Assembly (NCBI RefSeq): GCF_025567415.1
Contig: NZ_JAOQJV010000002.1
Location: 207,751 to 271,750 of the forward strand
Reading direction: 5' to 3'
From: Claveliimonas ammoniilytica
Lineage (GTDB): Bacteria; Bacillota; Clostridia; Lachnospirales; Lachnospiraceae
Length of the DNA: 64,000 bases
Shown here one piece after another: positions 60,660 to 64,000 of this stretch. The notes below the pieces were generated by a model, which was given only the letters and a program-made list of their open reading frames with translations, made no database searches and had not been told where the DNA came from. How positions within the stretch are numbered: position 1 is the stretch's first letter; every line of letters starts with the position of its first letter. The translations under genes and the position numbers were made by a program.

Positions 60660-60922
60660 TGAAAACGCCCCGTCATAATGGCGGGGCAGTACATAGCAGG
60701 AGCATGAGAACAAAGAAAAAGGACAACCATTGCAGTGGTCGTCCTTGATTTGACTGATTGTGTCAGTCGCTATCCTTAGAAAATATTATAGCAAATCTGA
60801 CACGAAAAAGCAACTTGAAAACGACCGGAAAGGTCGGGAAAACAAAGGGTTTTCGGAGGTTTTGTCGTCCTTGTAATAGATACTAACAAGTCTACGAAAA
60901 CATAACAGGAGGATTGTGTCAG
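60660..60922 (+). other. hairpin-rich gap before the replication gene
   Basis: No credible gene. GCCCCG/CGGGGC (60667-60687), GCAGGAGCATGAGA (60696-60709), AAGGAC-A-ACCA with loop TTGCAG and TGGT-C-GTCCTT (60719-60746), and GACTGA/TCAGTC just after. A double-strand or nicking origin for the following HUH initiator could lie here, but no nick consensus can be named. Confidence 0.5.
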
Positions 60923-61879
60923 ATGGCAAGAAAAAGAGGGATGCAGTTTATCCCGTATGATTATGAGGCAGCATATAACAAAGCAATGGAGGATATGCAT
61001 GAATGGTTCATTGAGAACCTGTTCCAACATCGAAAGAAAGTAATATATGCACTCAAAGAGATAACAGCAGGAGACCAGTTTGAAATTGAGATATATCCAC
61101 AGTTCCGGAGTATGGATGAAGTACCTCCGGAGGGGAGGACAATCAAGAAAGACAACAACAAGGCTCAAAAGAATCTGAATGACAAGAACGCAAGGAAATA
61201 CGTTGAGAGGTTAATCAACGAGAATTTCAGTGACCGTGATATTTGGATGACATTGACCTATGATGACGCACACCTCCCACCGGACGGGGATGTTGATGCA
61301 GCAATCAAGAATGTGCAAAAGTACATCCGACGCATCAACTATCAGAGGAAAAAGAGAGGTCTCCCGAACGCAAAATATGTCTATGTGACCGCATACAATC
61401 CGGATGCGGAAATCAGATGGCATCATCACATTGTCATGGATGGTGCGTTAGACATGGAGACAGTTGAATCCTGTTGGAAACAGTCAAGCAGGAATGAGGT
61501 TCGCAGGTTACAGACAGATGAAAACGGTCTGTCCGGTATGGCGAACTATATCGTCGAAGAAAAGAACCGTGTTCCGTCGGAAAAGAGATGGAACAGTTCG
61601 CAGGGATTGAGAGACCCACGAATCAAGGTCGTACACTCCAAACGTCCGGCAGCAGGAGGCAGCTATAAAAAAATAGGGTCATTTGTTGACGGTATGGTCA
61701 AAGATAGGGATTCAATACCGGAGATATTAAAAAAGTGGTATCCGGACATGGATTTCACGAACGCAAATGTGTACTATAACGATTTTAACTGCATGTTTTA
61801 CATACATGCACGAATGAGGAAAAGGAGGCTACAAAGTGAAAAGACGGAAAAGACGGGCAAGACATGCAGGACGACGTGA
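60923..61879 (+). CDS. HUH-type rolling-circle replication initiator
   Basis: 318 residues from ATG 60923 with AGGAGG upstream. Rep motifs in order: IWMTLTYDDAHLPP (motif I), RWHHHIVMDG (HUH motif II, about residue 173), and candidate catalytic tyrosines in NVQKYIRRINYQRK or GMANYIVEEKNRV (motif III). This arrangement fits the ORF2/G2P-type replication-associated proteins of small phages and integrative elements. Nicks one strand at an origin and stays attached through Tyr. Overlaps the transglycosylase gene by 44 nt. Confidence 0.82.
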   Translation: MARKRGMQFIPYDYEAAYNKAMEDMHEWFIENLFQHRKKVIYALKEITAGDQFEIEIYPQFRSMDEVPPEGRTIKKDNNKAQKNLNDKNARKYVERLINENFSDRDIWMTLTYDDAHLPPDGDVDAAIKNVQKYIRRINYQRKKRGLPNAKYVYVTAYNPDAEIRWHHHIVMDGALDMETVESCWKQSSRNEVRRLQTDENGLSGMANYIVEEKNRVPSEKRWNSSQGLRDPRIKVVHSKRPAAGGSYKKIGSFVDGMVKDRDSIPEILKKWYPDMDFTNANVYYNDFNCMFYIHARMRKRRLQSEKTEKTGKTCRTT

Positions 61880-62558
61880 TGCGTTCCATTTGACAATGAT
61901 TGCGGTATTGATGACGGTGTTGTGCTTGATGATAGTGAATATCAAAGAGCCGGAGCAGACCGAGGAGGAGCAGCCGGAGACGACACATGCGGAAGTGGTA
62001 CAGAATCCGGAAACAATCGTGCAGACAGCAGAGGAGACCGAAAGCAAATACAAGGTTTTCGATGGCATGTCCGAGGACTGGGGGAGTGATGACCTTGAGG
62101 GATTCGTGCTTTATAAGTTACCGGAACAGTATGCGGATAAAGGCTATTTTCCGGAGAAAATGCAGATATACACAAGATGTCTATGCAAGCAAAATGACGT
62201 TCCCTATGCCCTTGTACTGGCAATCATCGAGCATGAATCCGGATATGAATTTGACAAGGTCGGAGACGGCGGGCAGTCAAAGGGATATATGCAGATATAT
62301 GAGAAATGGCACACTGACCGGATGAAACGGTTGAACTGCACCGACCTCATGAACCCATATCAAAATGTGAGGGTCGGGATTGATTTCCTGTCGTACCTGC
62401 TCAAGAAATACGGCACGGTGCAGGATGCACTTGCAGCGTACAACTACGGTGAAAAGGGTGCGAGGGAACATTTGTGGAGCAATGGCGTGTATGTCTATTC
62501 ATACAACAGTGCAATCATGCAGAGAATGAAAGAGATTGAGGAGGTGGTCGGGAAATGA
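61836..62558 (+). CDS. membrane-anchored lytic transglycosylase
   Basis: 240 residues, GTG start after AAAGGAGG. Arg-rich N terminus, one membrane helix (about 18-36), an acidic Glu/Thr linker, then an SLT domain (about 105-225): catalytic Glu in AIIEHESGYEFDK, GYMQIYEKWH, and AAYNYGEKGA. Cuts peptidoglycan outside the membrane. In conjugative elements such enzymes open the wall for transfer; in phages they help entry. Its place inside the replication operon is unusual. Confidence 0.87.
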   Translation: MKRRKRRARHAGRRDAFHLTMIAVLMTVLCLMIVNIKEPEQTEEEQPETTHAEVVQNPETIVQTAEETESKYKVFDGMSEDWGSDDLEGFVLYKLPEQYADKGYFPEKMQIYTRCLCKQNDVPYALVLAIIEHESGYEFDKVGDGGQSKGYMQIYEKWHTDRMKRLNCTDLMNPYQNVRVGIDFLSYLLKKYGTVQDALAAYNYGEKGAREHLWSNGVYVYSYNSAIMQRMKEIEEVVGK

Positions 62559-62863
62559 GTTTTGACTGGCGACCGGAATCAAAAGACAGGCATTTCAGAA
62601 AAGCCGAGGCAGCAGTCAAGGCAGCGGGATTCGATGACATCCTGCAAATCAGCAAAGAACAGTTTGCAATCACGAAAAGCACGGTCAAGGTGTATTTCAA
62701 GCCGATTCCGAGAGAGGGAAAGACCCGCCGATGGTGGGAGGCAAAGAAAAGCATCGCAGGGATGCAGGAGCAGTCCGGAGGGCGTGACGAGTTCGGCAGG
62801 AAAAAGAAAACCATTTTTATTCATGCCTATATGGTTTTAGAAATGGAGGAGCAGGACAGGTGA
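62555..62863 (+). CDS. conserved small element protein, unknown
   Basis: 102 residues, soluble. MSFDWRPESKDRHFRKAEAA... with a basic, tryptophan-containing middle (KTRRWWEAKKSIAG). No domain recognised. ATGA overlap with the transglycosylase stop and GTGA overlap with the next gene, so it is a firm member of the operon. Confidence 0.65.
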   Translation: MSFDWRPESKDRHFRKAEAAVKAAGFDDILQISKEQFAITKSTVKVYFKPIPREGKTRRWWEAKKSIAGMQEQSGGRDEFGRKKKTIFIHAYMVLEMEEQDR

Positions 62864-63003
62864 GGGCAGGAAAAATCATTGAAAGAATCAGACACATGCT
62901 CAAGGTCAAGGACTGCAAACATGTATGTCTGTTCTGCGAATATTATGACATGTGCAAAGAGGAGGCGAAAGCGAATGAACATGAGATATGCAAAGAGAAG
63001 TGA
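62860..63003 (+). CDS. 47-residue cysteine-rich protein
   Basis: GTG start after GGAGGAGC. KDCKHVCLFCEYYDMCKEEA gives Cys at spacing C-x3-C-x2-C-x5-C, and a further Cys follows in HEICKEK: a possible zinc-binding mini-protein. Overlaps the previous gene by 4 nt and the next by 29 nt, in a different frame. Confidence 0.55.
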   Translation: MRAGKIIERIRHMLKVKDCKHVCLFCEYYDMCKEEAKANEHEICKEK

Positions 63004-63427
63004 GGACACGGAGCAAATCAACGTCGTGTCATGGGCGGGATGGAACATGAACCGTTATCCGGAATTAAAGTGGTTGTTCCATGTGCCAAACGGAGGCAGT
63101 CGAAACAAACAGGAGGCAGTCAAATTCAAACAGATGGGTGTCAAGGCGGGCGTTTCTGATTTGTGCCTCCCGTACCCGAAAGGCTCATACTGCGGGTTAT
63201 TTGTAGAAATGAAATTCGGGAATAACAGGCAGCAGGACACACAAAAAGAGTTCCTTGCGGATATGGCAGCAGCCGGACATTTTGTTGTAACCTGCTATTC
63301 GGCAGAGGAGGCAATCAAGGTCATTGAGGAATATCTGAATTTGTCGGATGCGGTACACATGGAGAGAAATCTGAACATGAGCATCCCGAACAACAGCATC
63401 CTCAAGGACGGGAAAATCAAGAATTGA
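62975..63427 (+). CDS. VRR-NUC domain nuclease
   Basis: 150 residues from the ATG at 62975 (GGAGG upstream). VRR-NUC fold: HVPNGGSRNKQEAVKFKQMG, GVSDLCLPYP (metal Asp), GLFVEMKFG (the Glu-x-Lys catalytic pair), QKEFLADMAAAGHFVVTCYS. Standalone VRR-NUC nucleases are common in phages and may resolve branched DNA or cut at replication forks. The frame is open further upstream inside the cysteine-rich gene; family length supports the later start. Confidence 0.88.
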   Translation: MNMRYAKRSEDTEQINVVSWAGWNMNRYPELKWLFHVPNGGSRNKQEAVKFKQMGVKAGVSDLCLPYPKGSYCGLFVEMKFGNNRQQDTQKEFLADMAAAGHFVVTCYSAEEAIKVIEEYLNLSDAVHMERNLNMSIPNNSILKDGKIKN

Positions 63428-63438
63428 GGAGAAAAGCG

Positions 63439-63558
63439 ATGAAAGTATTGATTGCGTTAGGTATTGCAGCGGTTGTCATGCTTGCGATGGTATTTCTTGC
63501 GGTGATTTTATTCGTGGCAGCAGTTGCGGTCGATATAGCGTCCGAATTTATGGACTAA
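63439..63558 (+). CDS. 39-residue membrane peptide
   Basis: MKVLIALGIAAVVMLAMVFL then AVILFVAAVAVDIASEFMD: one long membrane helix with a short acidic end. GAGGAG upstream. Unrecognised. Confidence 0.55.
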   Translation: MKVLIALGIAAVVMLAMVFLAVILFVAAVAVDIASEFMD

Positions 63559-63589
63559 AAAATATAACAGGATAACAGGAGGAAACAAC

Positions 63590-63916
63590 ATGAGAATTAT
63601 TGCGGTAATGTCACCAAAGGGAGGAATCGGAAAAACGACGACATCCGATTCAATCGCCTATATGTTGGGCGAGGAGCAGGGAAAGAGAGTGCTTGTGTTA
63701 GACGGAGACCCGCAGGGCGATACATCAAAGACGTTCGGGGTATTTGAACCGGACGGAATCGGAATGAGTGAGCTGCTTGAGAAACATGAATGTGTCGGCG
63801 GTACATACAAAACGGGTGATTTGATTCGCCCGACGGAATACTCACACGTTGACATCATTCCGGCGAACGGCTATCTCATGAAAACGGACATGAATTTGCT
63901 GCTCAAGTCAGAGTGA
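63590..63916 (+). pseudogene. ParA/Soj-type ATPase, truncated at codon 108
   Basis: N-terminal part only. Deviant Walker A KGGIGKTTTSDS (residues 10-21), LVLDGDPQGDTSKTF, and DIIPANGYLMKTD. ParA proteins normally run to about 250-280 residues; here the frame stops at TGA (63914-63916) just after LLLKSE. The DNA after about 63910 has a different character and contains its own promoter and ribosome site, so an insertion sequence probably starts there and interrupts the gene. Confidence 0.8.
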
Positions 63917-64000
63917 TGTTGTATCATAAAAGTTGACACCCTATTCTCAAGGATTTTGATATATAATTATAATCAATACGAGAACAGGAGAAATAACCTA
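63912..64000 (+). mobile_element. probable left end of an insertion interrupting parA
   Basis: The parA frame is broken here. The tail has TTGACA (63933-63938), a weak -10 (TGATAT, 63957-63962) and AGGAG (63986-63990) about 10 nt before the window edge, as expected for the start of a transposase or similar gene. No inverted repeat can be confirmed with only one end present. Confidence 0.45.

Noticed and set aside
1..64000. CRISPR arrays, tRNA or rRNA genes
   Set aside because: No regularly spaced repeat array and no tRNA-like or rRNA sequence was recognised on reading both strands; a tRNA scan was not run.

Overview
The window is a chromosomal segment of an anaerobic, Gram-positive, low-to-moderate GC Clostridia bacterium, most probably a Lachnospiraceae gut commensal. 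The evidence is the Stickland-type D-proline reductase locus with a selenocysteine UGA, the clostridial ribosomal order (S10-spc-alpha with adk, map, a KOW protein, infA, rpmJ, and rpsD between rpsK and rpoA), strong AGGAGG ribosome sites, a T-box tyrS leader, fused AdhE, and an ECF transporter module beside truA. Genus cannot be fixed from the sequence alone.

Layout. (1) 45-5957: proline reductase genes prdC, prdA, a small protein, prdB (in-frame UGA), prdD, prdE; they reduce D-proline to 5-aminovalerate as an electron sink. (2) 6049-10944: a membrane protein, a TauE/SafE permease, a sodium-coupled amino-acid symporter with a 37-residue MetS-like partner, and a LysR regulator. (3) 10980-11180: a structured intergenic repeat. 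(4) 11368-28147: the ribosomal/secY/adk/map/infA/rpoA superoperon with structured leaders before rpsJ and rpsM. (5) 28400-33604: adhE with candidate Rex sites, a DUF1444-like protein, a Cof phosphatase, uppP. (6) 33792-36128: a polar amino-acid ABC transporter. (7) 36195-42727: a solitary 2-hydroxyacyl-CoA dehydratase-like iron-sulfur protein, mutY, a GntR regulator, a lipid kinase, a glycerophosphodiesterase, proC with twin operator-like palindromes, a PAP2 phosphatase. (8) 42972-50440: cyclophilin, ecfA1-ecfA2-ecfT-truA, a Na/Pi cotransporter, T-box-tyrS. (9) 50594-55408: GH13 glucosidase and XRE regulator divergent from a frameshifted MFS gene and an M24 Xaa-Pro peptidase. (10) 55520-56509: rplM-rpsI.

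(11) From about 56570 to the right edge lies one end of an integrated mobile element: an integrase and an Arc-type protein next to the host junction, a lambda-like repressor switch with three 15-bp operators, small early genes, a structured non-coding stretch, an HUH replication initiator, a membrane-anchored lytic transglycosylase, a VRR-NUC nuclease and a ParA gene cut off after 108 codons, apparently where another insertion starts. No capsid or conjugation gene is visible before the window ends, so phage, phage-plasmid and ICE all remain possible.

Proline recurs: proC makes proline, the M24 peptidase can release it from X-Pro dipeptides, the ABC and sodium-coupled transporters may import amino acids, and the prd genes consume it. 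Nothing in the sequence proves that these genes are co-regulated.
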